Source: Acidobacteriota bacterium
GTDB taxonomy: Bacteria > Acidobacteriota > Vicinamibacteria > Marinacidobacterales > Marinacidobacteraceae
Direction: 5' to 3'
DNA length: 64,000 nucleotides
NCBI GenBank assembly: GCA_009840635.1
Contig: VXNL01000082.1
Location: 1 to 64,000, forward strand
The notes under the pieces were generated by a model. That model saw only the letters and a list, made by a program, of their open reading frames with translations, was not told the DNA's origin and ran no database searches. The translations under genes and the position numbers were made by a program. This document shows, in pieces, positions 8,172 through 16,844 of the stretch. Numbering within the stretch: position 1 is the first letter of the stretch; each line of letters starts with the position of its first letter.

Positions 8172-9413
8172 CTACCGGTCGCTGACGTCGTAGGCGACCA
8201 GCACGTCCTGGTCGCGGAGGTACAGCAGGCCGTTCGCGACCACCGGGTGGCTCCAGGTGTTCTCCCCGGAGCGGTCCCGCTGGCGGAGTTCGAAACGGCC
8301 GCGCTCCCGGTAGCCGGCGCGCGACGGTTCCACGAGGGCCACGTCCCCGCGTTCGCTGAACACGTAGAGCCGGTTGTCCGCGAAGGTGAGGGAGCCCTTC
8401 CGGATGGAGCGGTCGCGCCAGAAGAGGGCCCCGGTCTCGATGTCGACCGCGCTGAAGATGGACCCGGAGAACCCGTAGAGGACGCCTTCGTGGAGCACGG
8501 GCGTCATGTGGTGGGCCCGCATGTTCCGGGTGAAGTACTTCTCGCTGGCCGTGACTCCGCCGGCGCCGTCGGCCTGCAGCTCGAGCAGGGCGCCGCCGGT
8601 GCCGTAGTCCGAGGACAGGAAGACCTCCGCGGTGCCCTCACGGTTCGAGACGAGGACCGGTGTCGCGATGTTGGCCGTGCGGTTCGAGGCGCGGCGGTAG
8701 CTCCAGAGCAGGGCTCCGTCGTCGGCGCGGATGCCGGCGGCGCGCTCGCCGCTGAAATAGACGATGTGCGGCGCGCCCGCGAGATCCACCGGCAGCGGTG
8801 AGGAATAGCCCGCCTCGTCGCCTGTGGTCCCCCAGAGGAGTTCGCCGGACTCCCGGTCGAAGGCGGCGAACCCGACCTGCCGGCTGCCGGGCGAGACCAG
8901 CACCCGGTGGTCGAGCACGAGCGGCGATTCGCTGATGCCCCAACTGATGTTTCGACCCCGGAAGCGCTCGAGGAGGTTGAGGGTCCAGAGGATCTGGCCG
9001 CTGGCGGCGTCGAGGGCGGTGAGTTGCCCCCGGGCGCCGAGGGCGTACACCGTCCCGTCCACCACCGTCGGGACGCCGCGGGGACCGTCGCCCCGGCCGT
9101 CCCGATAGGCGTCGGCGTGCGGCGTCGCCCAGAGCTGGGCGCCGGTTGCCGCGTCCAGCGTCACGATCCACTCCCGGCCGGAGAACATTCCCTGGGTGTG
9201 GATGCGGCCGTCGGCCACCGCGACCGTCGAGTAGCCGGCGCCGAGGCCGTCGGCCCGGAAGATGAGCGGCGGGCCGCCGTCGGGCCAGCTCTGCCGGAGA
9301 CCGGTTTCGAGGGAGATTCCGTCCCGGTTCGGCCCCCGCCACTGCGGCCAGTCCTCGCCGGCGGTAGCGGGCAGGGGGAGGAGGAGCAGGGCGGCGAGGG
9401 CGGCGAACCTCAT
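8172..9413 (-). CDS. secreted PQQ-binding-like beta-propeller protein
   Basis: A 413-residue exported protein with signal peptide MRFAALAALLLLPLPATAGE and the opening DWPQWRGPNRDGIS that marks this group of PQQ-like propeller proteins. Repeated blades of the form V-x-D-G-x-V-Y-A-L ... D-A-A-S-G-Q-I-L-W are seen across the whole length (for example LTALDAASGQILWTLNL and SAVDIETGALFWRD). It resembles BamB and quinoprotein propellers in fold, but lacks a dehydrogenase domain, so binding of PQQ is not shown. Its ATG overlaps the stop of the upstream serine hydrolase gene by 4 bp (ATGA), so the two are translationally coupled. A role in sugar, alcohol or cell-envelope metabolism cannot be decided. 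Confidence 0.9.
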   Translation of the reverse strand: MRFAALAALLLLPLPATAGEDWPQWRGPNRDGISLETGLRQSWPDGGPPLIFRADGLGAGYSTVAVADGRIHTQGMFSGREWIVTLDAATGAQLWATPHADAYRDGRGDGPRGVPTVVDGTVYALGARGQLTALDAASGQILWTLNLLERFRGRNISWGISESPLVLDHRVLVSPGSRQVGFAAFDRESGELLWGTTGDEAGYSSPLPVDLAGAPHIVYFSGERAAGIRADDGALLWSYRRASNRTANIATPVLVSNREGTAEVFLSSDYGTGGALLELQADGAGGVTASEKYFTRNMRAHHMTPVLHEGVLYGFSGSIFSAVDIETGALFWRDRSIRKGSLTFADNRLYVFSERGDVALVEPSRAGYRERGRFELRQRDRSGENTWSHPVVANGLLYLRDQDVLVAYDVSDR

Positions 9414-10441
9414 TCGGGAACTCCCTCGCGTTGCAACCACTGGCGGGCCACCGGTAACGCGGCTTCGCGAAGCGCTTCGAGATGGTCCTGGAGGCGCCGG
9501 CCCGCATCGCCCGGCTCCAGGTTGCCGGGCGCGACGCTCTCCGGTCCGGGGATTTCGGCCATGAAGGCGTAAACGAGTTCCCGGCCGGCAGGTTCCCCGG
9601 GTGTCGCGTAATACCCCGAGAGCACGCGGGTGATGGGGTTCGAGTTGAGCGAGCCGCCCTTGTAGAAGTGGCGGCCGTCCCCGGTGTCCTCGAGGAAGAG
9701 GATGTCCCGCATCGCGCCGTGGGTCTCGGGCGAGAGCCCGGGGATGTCGCCCCGGGCGACGGCGGCGAGGACCGCGGCGAGGGAGCCGGCCGTCGCGGTG
9801 TTGTCCCCGGTCACGTCCCGCGCGGCCAGCATGTAGCGGCGCGAGTCGATCCCCGCGTAGTCGGGATGGCGGGCCTGGATCCGGGCCGTCAGTTCGGGCG
9901 GTCCGCCGAGGAAAGCGGTGACCAGGTTCGCTGCGGCGTTGTAGACCGGGTTCGAGACGCCGGTCCCCCGGATCATGTGGCGCCCCACCGTCCGTGCCGT
10001 GGCCGTCTCCAGATGCTCCTTGATTTCCGCCTGGGTGTCCGCGTCGAAGTGGACGATGGCGGGGTGATCGGGATTGCCGACGACGTCCACCGCGTCCGGG
10101 ACGGGTTCGTCGAGCGCGTCGGCGCGGTCCGAGAAGAACTCGACCAGGTAGGCGGTCTTGATGGAGCTGGCGGCGGGGCGGGGGGTGTCGGGAGACTCGT
10201 CGTAGAGGGTTTCGCCGTCCGCCGTGCCGATCCAGATGCTGTGGCCGAGGTCGGTGAACTCCGCGGCGTCGACGCCTTCCAGGGCGGCGGCGATCGCCTG
10301 GGGTCCGTCGAGCGGAGCGGGGGCCGGAGCGCCCCCGCTGCACCCGATCGCCCACGCCGGGGCCAGCGCCAACCCGGCCGTGAGGGGAACGAATGCGGTT
10401 AGGGTGTTCCGAAGTAGGGCGAACATGGCTTTGGTGAGCAT
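9410..10441 (-). CDS. class A beta-lactamase-like serine hydrolase lipoprotein
   Basis: A 343-residue penicillin-recognising enzyme homologue anchored as a lipoprotein: the hydrophobic segment FVPLTAGLALAPAWAIGC gives a lipobox with Cys34. The active-site elements of the class A fold are present: Ser92-x-x-Lys95 in AASSIKTAYLVEF, a VYNAAANLV element where SDN would be, and YKGGSLNS as the KTG-type box. TATAGSLAAVLAAV matches the helix found in class A enzymes. It could be a beta-lactamase, a DD-peptidase-like enzyme or an esterase; the omega-loop glutamate was not identified, so antibiotic hydrolysis is not claimed. Starts at 10465 or 10426 are also possible. 10441 leaves a normal signal peptide and avoids overlap with the divergent gene. 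It is coupled to the propeller gene downstream. Confidence 0.82.
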   Translation of the reverse strand: MLTKAMFALLRNTLTAFVPLTAGLALAPAWAIGCSGGAPAPAPLDGPQAIAAALEGVDAAEFTDLGHSIWIGTADGETLYDESPDTPRPAASSIKTAYLVEFFSDRADALDEPVPDAVDVVGNPDHPAIVHFDADTQAEIKEHLETATARTVGRHMIRGTGVSNPVYNAAANLVTAFLGGPPELTARIQARHPDYAGIDSRRYMLAARDVTGDNTATAGSLAAVLAAVARGDIPGLSPETHGAMRDILFLEDTGDGRHFYKGGSLNSNPITRVLSGYYATPGEPAGRELVYAFMAEIPGPESVAPGNLEPGDAGRRLQDHLEALREAALPVARQWLQREGVPE

Positions 10442-10463
10442 ATTCCGTGTCTGTTGAGCCGTC

Positions 10464-11276
10464 ATGTGGGTGACCCGGCCGCTCGCGCGGGACTTCGATC
10501 CGGCGCGGATCAAGGACCCCGAACGTTCGGGCGGGGTGGACTGGGCGCTCTTCAACGCCAACTTCGAACGGTTCCTGAACACCCCCTGGTGGCAGGTCAA
10601 CCAGGGACATCGCGGGCCGGCGTGGTTGCGTGTTCTCCGTCTCGGCATGGCATGCGCGCAGCGGCGGCGGGACGCGGTCCACGACTTCGCGGGCAAGGCG
10701 GCGGCGCTCGCCCGCCTGCGCGTTCCGCCCGACCCCAGCATCGTGTTTTTCGGCGCCGAGGCGGGCTGGGAGGCGGCGATCCTGCAGGCGCTCTTCGGAG
10801 CGGGCGGCGAAGTGGTCCTGATTGACGAGGACCCCGCGGCCTACGACCGCTTCCTCCGGGCGCCCGCGAGCGTTCGCGTTCGGGCGCCGCGGGGGGCGGG
10901 CCGGCCCGAACTGCTCGTGACGCGCGATCTTGACCGTTGGCGCTACCTACGGCAGAACTTCTTCGACGTGCCGCCCGAGGGCCGTTTCGACGTCGGCATC
11001 GACTGGGGCCTCATCGAGCACTTCCCCGATCCGGGCAAGCGGAAGCTCATCACCCACTTCCGGAAGTTCCTCAAGCGGGGCGGACTCCAGATCTCCAGCA
11101 GCCCCCGGGACCGCCTGGCCGTCCGCCTCTTCTACCGCGCCTTCGCCGACGAGTTGAACACCGGCTACCGCGAGCTCATGACCCTCCGGGAGTTGGCAGA
11201 ACGCATCGAAGGGGCAGGGGGCGTGATCGAGCACCGCCGCACCCTCCCCGCCCACAACATCGTCGCGTATCGGTGA
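10464..11276 (+). CDS. class I SAM methyltransferase-like protein
   Basis: A 270-residue cytoplasmic protein. The Rossmann part begins with PSIVFFGAEAGWEAAILQAL, a degenerate motif I without the GxGxG run, followed by VVLIDEDP as the acidic strand end. The post-motif block VGIDWGLIEHFPDPGKRK followed by FLKRGGLQISSSP is typical of class I methyltransferases (catalytic-domain strands 4 and 5). The substrate is unknown. Its ATG is only 22 bp from the divergent serine hydrolase start, so the two genes share a very short regulatory region. REP-like hairpins follow directly after the stop and may terminate the transcript. Confidence 0.75.
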   Translation: MWVTRPLARDFDPARIKDPERSGGVDWALFNANFERFLNTPWWQVNQGHRGPAWLRVLRLGMACAQRRRDAVHDFAGKAAALARLRVPPDPSIVFFGAEAGWEAAILQALFGAGGEVVLIDEDPAAYDRFLRAPASVRVRAPRGAGRPELLVTRDLDRWRYLRQNFFDVPPEGRFDVGIDWGLIEHFPDPGKRKLITHFRKFLKRGGLQISSSPRDRLAVRLFYRAFADELNTGYRELMTLRELAERIEGAGGVIEHRRTLPAHNIVAYR

Positions 11277-11282
11277 CGCGCC

Positions 11283-11453
11283 GGCTTGGAACGCCGGCTT
11301 TAGCCGGCACCGCGCGGCGCTGATCGAGTGGAAGACCCGTACGGCCGGGACCGCCGGTCTTCAGACCGGCAGCGGCCCGCAGGGCCGCAGAGCGCGCCAC
11401 ACTGATCCGTGTGGATGACGCGACGGCTTGGAACGCCGGTCTCCAGACCGGCA
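11283..11453. repeat. three tandem REP-like palindromes
   Basis: GGCTTGGAACGCCGG plus CTTTAGCCGGCA at 11283-11309, a second copy at 11341-11388 (CCGGTCTTCAGACCGG followed by the hairpin GCGGCCCGCAGGGCCGC) and a third at 11425-11453 (GGCTTGGAACGCCGG then TCTCCAGACCGGCA). Each has a short palindrome of the form CCGGYnnnnRCCGG with compensating changes in the stem, so pairing is conserved while the sequence varies. They begin 7 bp after the stop of the methyltransferase-like gene. Confidence 0.85.
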
Positions 11454-11518
11454 CGCGCCGCGCTCCGCGCCGCGCACGGCGTAACTCCATGCATCCTCAC
11501 GGAGCACCAACCGAAAAC

Positions 11519-11900
11519 GCCGACCCCGATATCGCCCCAGGCTCGAACCGTCCGACTCCGATATCGCCCCAGGCTTGAGCCCGCCGACTCTCATATCGCC
11601 CCAAGCTCGGGCCCGCGGGCTCCCGTATCGCCCCAGGCTTGAGCCCGCCGGCTCTCGTATCGCCCCGAGCTCGAGCCCGCCGACTCTCATATTGCCCCAG
11701 GCTTGAGCCCGCCGACTCGCATATCGCCCCAAGCTCGGGCCCGCCGGCTCTCGTATCGCCCCAAGCTCGAGCCCGCCGATCTCGATATCGCCCCAGGCTC
11801 GGACTCACCGACCCCGATATCGCCCCAGGCTCGAACCCGCCGACTCTCATATCGCCCCAAGCTCAGGCTCGCCCACTCTTGTATCGCCCCAGGCTCCGAA
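11519..11900. repeat. minisatellite of twelve 32-bp units
   Basis: The core ATATCGCCCC (or GTATCGCCCC) recurs at 11529, 11561, 11593, 11625, 11657, 11689, 11721, 11753, 11785, 11817, 11849 and 11881: twelve copies exactly 32 bp apart without one insertion or deletion. Unit sequence is roughly CCGACTCTCATATCGCCCCA followed by AGCTCGGGCCCG. Units differ by scattered substitutions. Since 32 is not a multiple of 3, the frame shifts with every unit, so the array is not a protein repeat. There are no unique spacers, so it is not CRISPR. It is joined directly to a second array. Confidence 0.9.
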
Positions 11901-11917
11901 AAAGGACCGAGAGGGGT

Positions 11918-12299
11918 CCGGTCGATAACGGGCGTCTCGGATTCCGAACTCCGGTCGATATCGGTGAGGTCCGGTCGATATCGGGCGTCGCGGATTCCGA
12001 ACTCCGGTCGATATCGGTGAGGTCCGGTCGATATCGGGCGCCGCGGATTCCGAGCTCCGGTCGATATCGGTGAGGTCCGGTCGATAACGGGCGTCTCGGA
12101 TTCCGAGCTCCGGTCGATATCGGTGAGGTCCGGTCGATATCGAGGGTCGCGGATGCCGAGGTCCGGTCGATATCGGTGGGGTCCGGTCGATAACTGCGGA
12201 GGTCCGGTCGATATCGAGGGTCTCGGGTCCGAGGTCCGGTCGATTACGGTCGGCTCCGGTCGATAGCGCAGGTCGGCGGCGGCAGCTCCGGTCGATAAC
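11918..12299. repeat. phased array of fifteen CCGGTCGATA(T/A)CG sites ending at a start codon
   Basis: The core CCGGTCGATA, or a one-base variant, starts at 11918, 11951, 11971, 12004, 12024, 12057, 12077, 12110, 12130, 12163, 12183, 12204, 12236, 12256 and 12288. Spacing alternates 33 and 20 bp (53-bp period, five helical turns), loosening to 21/32/20/32 near the gene. Many sites are extended to CGATATCG, a palindrome. The last copy ends on the base before the ATG of the ankyrin gene at 12300, so the array occupies its whole upstream region and no Shine-Dalgarno sequence is visible. This looks like a multi-site protein-binding region; the binding protein is unknown. Confidence 0.88.
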
Positions 12300-13091
12300 A
12301 TGCGAGTTGTGACTCCTCGTGGTGCGGCCCTTGGCGGTGTGCTGGCGTTCGTGGCGGTCTTGGCGACGATCGCCGTGATCCGGCAGTCAGCGACGTCACC
12401 ATCGCCCACCCCTCCGGCAGACGAGGCGCTCGCCCCGGAGCCACCGCCCGACAGCGCGAGTGAAACGGACGCCGCCGCGACGGAGACTGGGTCGGGATCC
12501 TCACAGGTCCCCGATGGGTTTCCGGTCGTTCAGATGCTGCAGGACAGCAGCCCGGCGGGACTCCTGGTGGCAGCCGCCGGCGCGGGCGACGCCGAACGCG
12601 TTCGGGAACTGCTCGCTGCCGGAGTAGCGCCGGACTCCGAGAGTCAGGGGATCTTCGCCATTCACCGGGCCGCCGTCACCGGTTCGGTCGCGGCGCTCCA
12701 GGCTCTCGTGGCGGCCGGAGCGCACCTCGAAGCCCTCAACCAATACGGGCAGACAGCCCTGACCCAAGCTGCGTTCTACGGCAATGCGGAAGCCGTGGTG
12801 TTCCTGCTGAGCGCGGGCGCCAACCCGAACGCCCATGCCGAACCGAACCACCAGACTCCTCTGCGGGCGATCCTGAGCGGCTGGACGATGACTCTCTCGC
12901 ATCGGTCGCCGCTTCCCGCGAAGGACGAGGAACGCTTCGCGGCGGCCTGGGCGCTCATTCAGGCGGGGGCCGATCCACACTTCGGTCCCGGAGACCATCC
13001 TCCGCCAGCCATGATGGCGGAGGCCCTGGGCGGCGAAATCGGGCGGCTCTTCGCCGGTAGTCCGACCGATCCGGGACAGCGCCCGCGCTGA
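12300..13091 (+). CDS. membrane-anchored ankyrin-repeat protein, copy 1
   Basis: A 263-residue protein with an N-terminal membrane anchor (ALGGVLAFVAVLATIAVI), a Pro/Ala/Glu-rich linker of about 55 residues, and four or so ankyrin repeats from about residue 85: LLVAAAGAGDAERVRELLAA, then IFAIHRAAVTGSVAALQALV, then TALTQAAFYGNAEAVVFLLS, and a divergent last one. It is closely related to the ankyrin gene at 15563-16333; shared stretches include ANPNAHAEPN (DPNAHAEPN in the paralogue) and PAMMAE. The two genes face each other with a permease gene between. The ankyrin domain would lie in the periplasm or cytoplasm depending on anchor orientation. The start codon is at the very end of the phased repeat array, and no ribosome-binding site is visible. 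Confidence 0.85.
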   Translation: MRVVTPRGAALGGVLAFVAVLATIAVIRQSATSPSPTPPADEALAPEPPPDSASETDAAATETGSGSSQVPDGFPVVQMLQDSSPAGLLVAAAGAGDAERVRELLAAGVAPDSESQGIFAIHRAAVTGSVAALQALVAAGAHLEALNQYGQTALTQAAFYGNAEAVVFLLSAGANPNAHAEPNHQTPLRAILSGWTMTLSHRSPLPAKDEERFAAAWALIQAGADPHFGPGDHPPPAMMAEALGGEIGRLFAGSPTDPGQRPR

Positions 13092-13125
13092 ACGCGTTCG
13101 GCGCTGCCCGTTAGCCGCGTCCGGA

Positions 13126-15555
13126 TCAGAGCGAGCGGAGGGTGGCCCAGGGATCGCCGCGCAGCGTCCTGAGCCCGGCGATCGCCGAAGCGGCCAGCAT
13201 CAGTAGCAGCAGGAGAGCCGCCGGACCCAGGTAGAAGAGCGGGTCCCCGGTCTCGATCCACGGCACCCGCGCCGCCACCGCTCGCGAGAGCATCCAGCCG
13301 AACAGGGTTCCGAATCCGACGCCGACCACCGCGGCGAACGCGGTCGACCGGAACGCCCCCCAGACGAGGAGATCCGGGTCGGCGCCCAGCGCGGTTCGCA
13401 CCGCCGTCGGGTGGGCCTCCCGAACCACGAAGTCCGCGATGTGGCCGATCCCTCCGACGACCGCGAGCACCAGTCCGGCGACGGCGAAAATGCCGAGCGC
13501 GACCCCGGCCAGCAGGGGAGCGCCCAGCAGCCGGATCCGGCGTTCCCGCACCGACGTGGCAGCGGTCACGCGCATCGAGGCGTCCACCTCGGGCGGCAGA
13601 CGGCCAAGGGCCGCCACCTGCTCGGGCGTCGGCCCGTCGCCAAACCGGGCCACCAGTTCCACCTTGGGATTGCCGAGGAAAACCGGAGGAATGGCGAACG
13701 GCGCGTACGCGGTGGGGAAGGTCGAACGGTCCGGAAAGACGCGAAGATCGGGAACCACTCCGACCACCCGTTGCTGCGCGGGGCCCATCCGCAGCGTTTC
13801 GCCAACCGGATCCGCAAGCCCGGCGGCGCGGGCGTACGACCGGTCGACCACCGCCACCTGCTCGGATCCGGGAGTGTCCTCCATGGTGATTCCCCGCCCG
13901 CTCACGATCGGAATGCCGAGCACGCCGAGCAGGCCGGGGCTGACGGAGCGTGTCGCGCGTCCCGAGTCCGGATCACGGGGACTGCCCGGTCCCGCGCTCG
14001 TGAACATGACCCTGCCACCCATCTCGTCCGGGAGGGCGTCCGCGTAGGCCGCCGACTCAACCTCGGGCAGCGCCCTCACACGCTCGACGAGCCGATCCAA
14101 CAGCACCACCTTCTCGCTGTGGGGGAGCGAGGCGCCCGCAGCGCCACCCTCGAAGTCCAGCGTGACCTGCGCGAGTCCCGCGTCCGAATAGCCGCCCTTG
14201 CCGGCAAAGAGCCGCCACGCGCTTCCGCCCAGGACCGCGGTTGCGGTCAGGATCACCATGGCGGTCGCCACCCCGAGCACCAGGGTCGGAGACACCGTGC
14301 GCACCCGGTGAGCGCCGCCGAAACGCGCCATTCCTGCCGCGTGCTGACGAACCCGCAGCGTGTCCAGCAGCGGTGCAGCCTCCGCCGCCGCGCACGCGAG
14401 CAGCGCAATCAGGAAGGCCTGGCCGGCCACTCCCCAACCAGCGGTCCAGTCCGCCGCGAACGGGAGGTCCGCCCCGTATCGGCGGAGCAGCGGAACGACC
14501 CAGGCCGCGAGCAGTGCGCTGCCGGCCGTCACTGCCGCCGCCAACAGCGTGACGCGGAAGAGCGCTGCCAGGAACTCGTCGCCAGAGGAACTCCCCAGCG
14601 CCCGCCGGACGGCCGCCGCGCGCCGCCCGGCGAAGGATCGGGCGAGGCGCAGGCCCGAAACGCTGATCGCGGCCGCGAGCACGAGCAGCAGCGCTCCGAC
14701 GCGCAGGATCTCGAGCGTCGGGCGTACGGACGCCGTGAGGGACTGCGCCAACGGAACGACTTCGATGCGCTCCTCCTCTCGCCGGAAGCCGGCTTCGGCG
14801 ACCCGGGCCGAGGCTTCGGCCGCGGCCGCCGCAGCGGTCACCCCCGTCCGGAGCCGGCCGTAGGCGTGCGCACTACGGGAGCTGCCGCCGGGACTCGTCC
14901 CGACCTGACGGCGACGCGCCGGCACCCAGATCTCGGTCGACAGGTTGGGCGTGAAGAATCGTTCCGGGAGCACGCCGACCACGCGCATCGGTTCGCGATT
15001 CAGGATGATCTGTGTTCCCACCACCTCTGCCGTCCCGCCGAGCGCCGTTCTCCAGAAGTTGTGGCTCACCAAAACGACGGCCTGGCCCTGGTCCAGTTCG
15101 AGCGGAGAAGGCCCTCCCGCTCCAGCGCGCGCCTCCCCTTCGTGGTGTTCCGGTTGGAAGGTCCGTCCGACGGCCGGCGTCACTCCGAGCATCTCGAGGA
15201 AACCCGGCTCCAGCGCCCCCACGGTCACCGACCGCACCGGAGGGTCACCGAACATCATGGACGCGCTCCAGAGATGCCCAACCCACGTGAACGAGTCGGC
15301 GCTCTCCCGTAGCAGAGCAGTCTCACGGTCGGAAAGGAAGCGGTTGAACATCTGCTCCCCACCGGCTGCCCGCAGGGCGACGAGCTCTTGAGGATCGGCG
15401 TAGGGAAGGGCGCGATCCACCGCGGATTCCCAAACGGTGCCGACCGCGTGGAAGGCCCCCACCGCAAACGCCAGCGCCAGCACCGCCGCCGCGGAGTTCG
15501 CGGGCGCGGAGGTCAGCGAACGCCAGGCGGTGATGAACGCGAGTCTTACGCGCAC
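13126..15555 (-). CDS. ADOP-type duplicated MacB/FtsX permease
   Basis: An 809-residue inner-membrane protein with the duplicated architecture of acidobacterial duplicated orphan permeases: N-terminal TM (AVLALAFAVGAFHAVG), a MacB_PCD periplasmic domain (about 25-255), an FtsX three-TM domain (about 280-400), a TM then a second periplasmic domain (about 425-650), and a second FtsX domain (about 680-800). Typical pieces are NFWRTALGG, ILNREPMRVVGVLPE and the C-terminal LRTLRGDPWATLRSL. No ABC ATPase is encoded near it, which is the usual state for this family. It starts 7 bp after the stop of the ankyrin gene upstream, so the two form an operon. The substrate is unknown; related MacB permeases are mechanotransmission exporters. 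Confidence 0.9.
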   Translation of the reverse strand: MRVRLAFITAWRSLTSAPANSAAAVLALAFAVGAFHAVGTVWESAVDRALPYADPQELVALRAAGGEQMFNRFLSDRETALLRESADSFTWVGHLWSASMMFGDPPVRSVTVGALEPGFLEMLGVTPAVGRTFQPEHHEGEARAGAGGPSPLELDQGQAVVLVSHNFWRTALGGTAEVVGTQIILNREPMRVVGVLPERFFTPNLSTEIWVPARRRQVGTSPGGSSRSAHAYGRLRTGVTAAAAAAEASARVAEAGFRREEERIEVVPLAQSLTASVRPTLEILRVGALLLVLAAAISVSGLRLARSFAGRRAAAVRRALGSSSGDEFLAALFRVTLLAAAVTAGSALLAAWVVPLLRRYGADLPFAADWTAGWGVAGQAFLIALLACAAAEAAPLLDTLRVRQHAAGMARFGGAHRVRTVSPTLVLGVATAMVILTATAVLGGSAWRLFAGKGGYSDAGLAQVTLDFEGGAAGASLPHSEKVVLLDRLVERVRALPEVESAAYADALPDEMGGRVMFTSAGPGSPRDPDSGRATRSVSPGLLGVLGIPIVSGRGITMEDTPGSEQVAVVDRSYARAAGLADPVGETLRMGPAQQRVVGVVPDLRVFPDRSTFPTAYAPFAIPPVFLGNPKVELVARFGDGPTPEQVAALGRLPPEVDASMRVTAATSVRERRIRLLGAPLLAGVALGIFAVAGLVLAVVGGIGHIADFVVREAHPTAVRTALGADPDLLVWGAFRSTAFAAVVGVGFGTLFGWMLSRAVAARVPWIETGDPLFYLGPAALLLLLMLAASAIAGLRTLRGDPWATLRSL

Positions 15556-15562
15556 TGGCGCC

Positions 15563-16333
15563 TCACCGCGAGCGCGGCGGGGTGTCGGAGGCGCCGTCGA
15601 GGAGCAACGAACGGATTTCGCCGCCGATGCCCTCCGCCATCATCGCCGGCGAGATCATTCCGGGAGCGAGTTGGGGGTCCGCACCCGCAGCGAGCAGCGC
15701 GCGGGCCGCGGTCAGCCGTTCCTCTTCGCTGGCCTCGATGCCGAGCGGATTCGGCGACTGGCCGAGGGACCAGCCGAAGAGAAGGCCGAGGAGCGGAGTC
15801 TGGTTGTTCGGCTCCGCATGGGCGTTGGGGTCCGCGCCGGACTCCAGCAGGAAGGACACGGCGCCGGCCCGGCCGAAGAGAGCGGCCCGGGCGAGCGCCG
15901 TATGACCCGACCGGTCCAGCGCCTCCAGGTCGGCTCCTGCCGCAACGAGCAACTCCAGCACGGCCAGTGAATCCGCTTGCGCCGCCCGGTGGATGGCGGG
16001 AAACCCGCGGCTCTGCGCGTCAGGGGGCACGCCCTCGTCCAGAAGCGCACCCACTCTCATGACGTCACCGGCCATTGCCGCCGCCACGAGTTGGCCCACG
16101 GGGGAATCGTCCGCCGCCTCGTCGTTGCCGTCCGAATTGCCGCCCAACGGAACGCGCGTCACCGAGATCGACACCGGACCCGCTTTTGGTCTCGGTGCCG
16201 GCTCATCCGTCACGCTTACCTCGACGCCGACCGGCAGGATGCGTCCGAACCGGGTCACGGCGAACGCGACAACCACGATCAGCGCCGTCAGGACGGCCGC
16301 GAAAAGGGACCGCCGGCGCGTCATGAACGACAT
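15563..16333 (-). CDS. membrane-anchored ankyrin-repeat protein, copy 2
   Basis: A 256-residue paralogue of the protein at 12300-13091. The N-terminal anchor is SLFAAVLTALIVVVAFAVTRF. An acidic linker leads to ankyrin repeats from about residue 80: QLVAAAMAGDVMRVGALLDE, then FPAIHRAAQADSLAVLELLV, then TALARAALFGRAGAVSFLLE. It lies 7 bp upstream of the ADOP permease gene on the same strand and is very likely co-transcribed with it, which suggests a working partnership (a scaffold or regulatory subunit for the permease). Copy 1 lies on the other side of the permease in opposite orientation, giving an inverted duplication around it. Functional pairing is inference. Confidence 0.85.
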   Translation of the reverse strand: MSFMTRRRSLFAAVLTALIVVVAFAVTRFGRILPVGVEVSVTDEPAPRPKAGPVSISVTRVPLGGNSDGNDEAADDSPVGQLVAAAMAGDVMRVGALLDEGVPPDAQSRGFPAIHRAAQADSLAVLELLVAAGADLEALDRSGHTALARAALFGRAGAVSFLLESGADPNAHAEPNNQTPLLGLLFGWSLGQSPNPLGIEASEEERLTAARALLAAGADPQLAPGMISPAMMAEGIGGEIRSLLLDGASDTPPRSR

Positions 16334-16844
16334 CGGTTCAAAGCCTCGCGGGATTGCCCGCGGTCACGGCGCCCGTTTGTCGGGTCGTGCACCATCCTGT
16401 TCTACCTCCACCCGATGAGCGGTGAGCAGTTTACGGGCGTAACCTTCATCCCGCGCTCGGCCTAACGCCGCTTCGGCCAGAGGGTTCCCACGGTCGCGGC
16501 CGGATCCATGCCGCTCGCGGTGTCGGTAGTGACTGGACTCGACGGCCTCGTGCACGGGAGGCGACTTGCGGGCGGCTGGCCCAAGGGAAGCGCGCGTTGT
16601 CCCATGACCGGGACAACTCGGAGTTCCTTTCGCTTGTGCTGGGCACAGCAAGCCCAGCAAGTAGTGGGTGGGATGGAATCTGCGTGAGGACGACGGCCCT
16701 CATCCGCCGCCCTCGGCGAAAGGCAGGCCCGTCGCCCGCCCAGCCGAAAGTGTTCCCAATCAGTTCGGGTACGTGGCCGTAACCGACCTACCCCAGTCTC
16801 TGTCGCTGAATCCTCGGTGGAAGGGATGTCGTCGTCCGAGCAGG
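16334..16844. other. 511-bp stretch without a recognised gene
   Basis: No frame gives a recognisable protein. On the minus strand the DUF2513 gene ends in GCCTAAC (16846-16852 region), and a matching GCGTTAGGC occurs at about 16457-16465. These two ends resemble the outer arms of integron attC sites, but they are nearly 390 bp apart, too far for one attC. I see nothing else in it. Confidence 0.3.

Noticed and set aside
11519-12299. CRISPR array
   Set aside because: Units are tandem variants without unique spacers, the spacing is 32 bp or 33/20 bp, and no cas gene is in the window.
11361-12409. Open frames across the repeat arrays
   Set aside because: They are open on both strands because the repeats lack stop codons; the 32- and 53-bp periods shift frame at each unit, so no repeat protein can result.
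13411-15312. Plus-strand 633-codon frame opposite the permease
   Set aside because: Arg/His-rich shadow of the ADOP gene with no domain.
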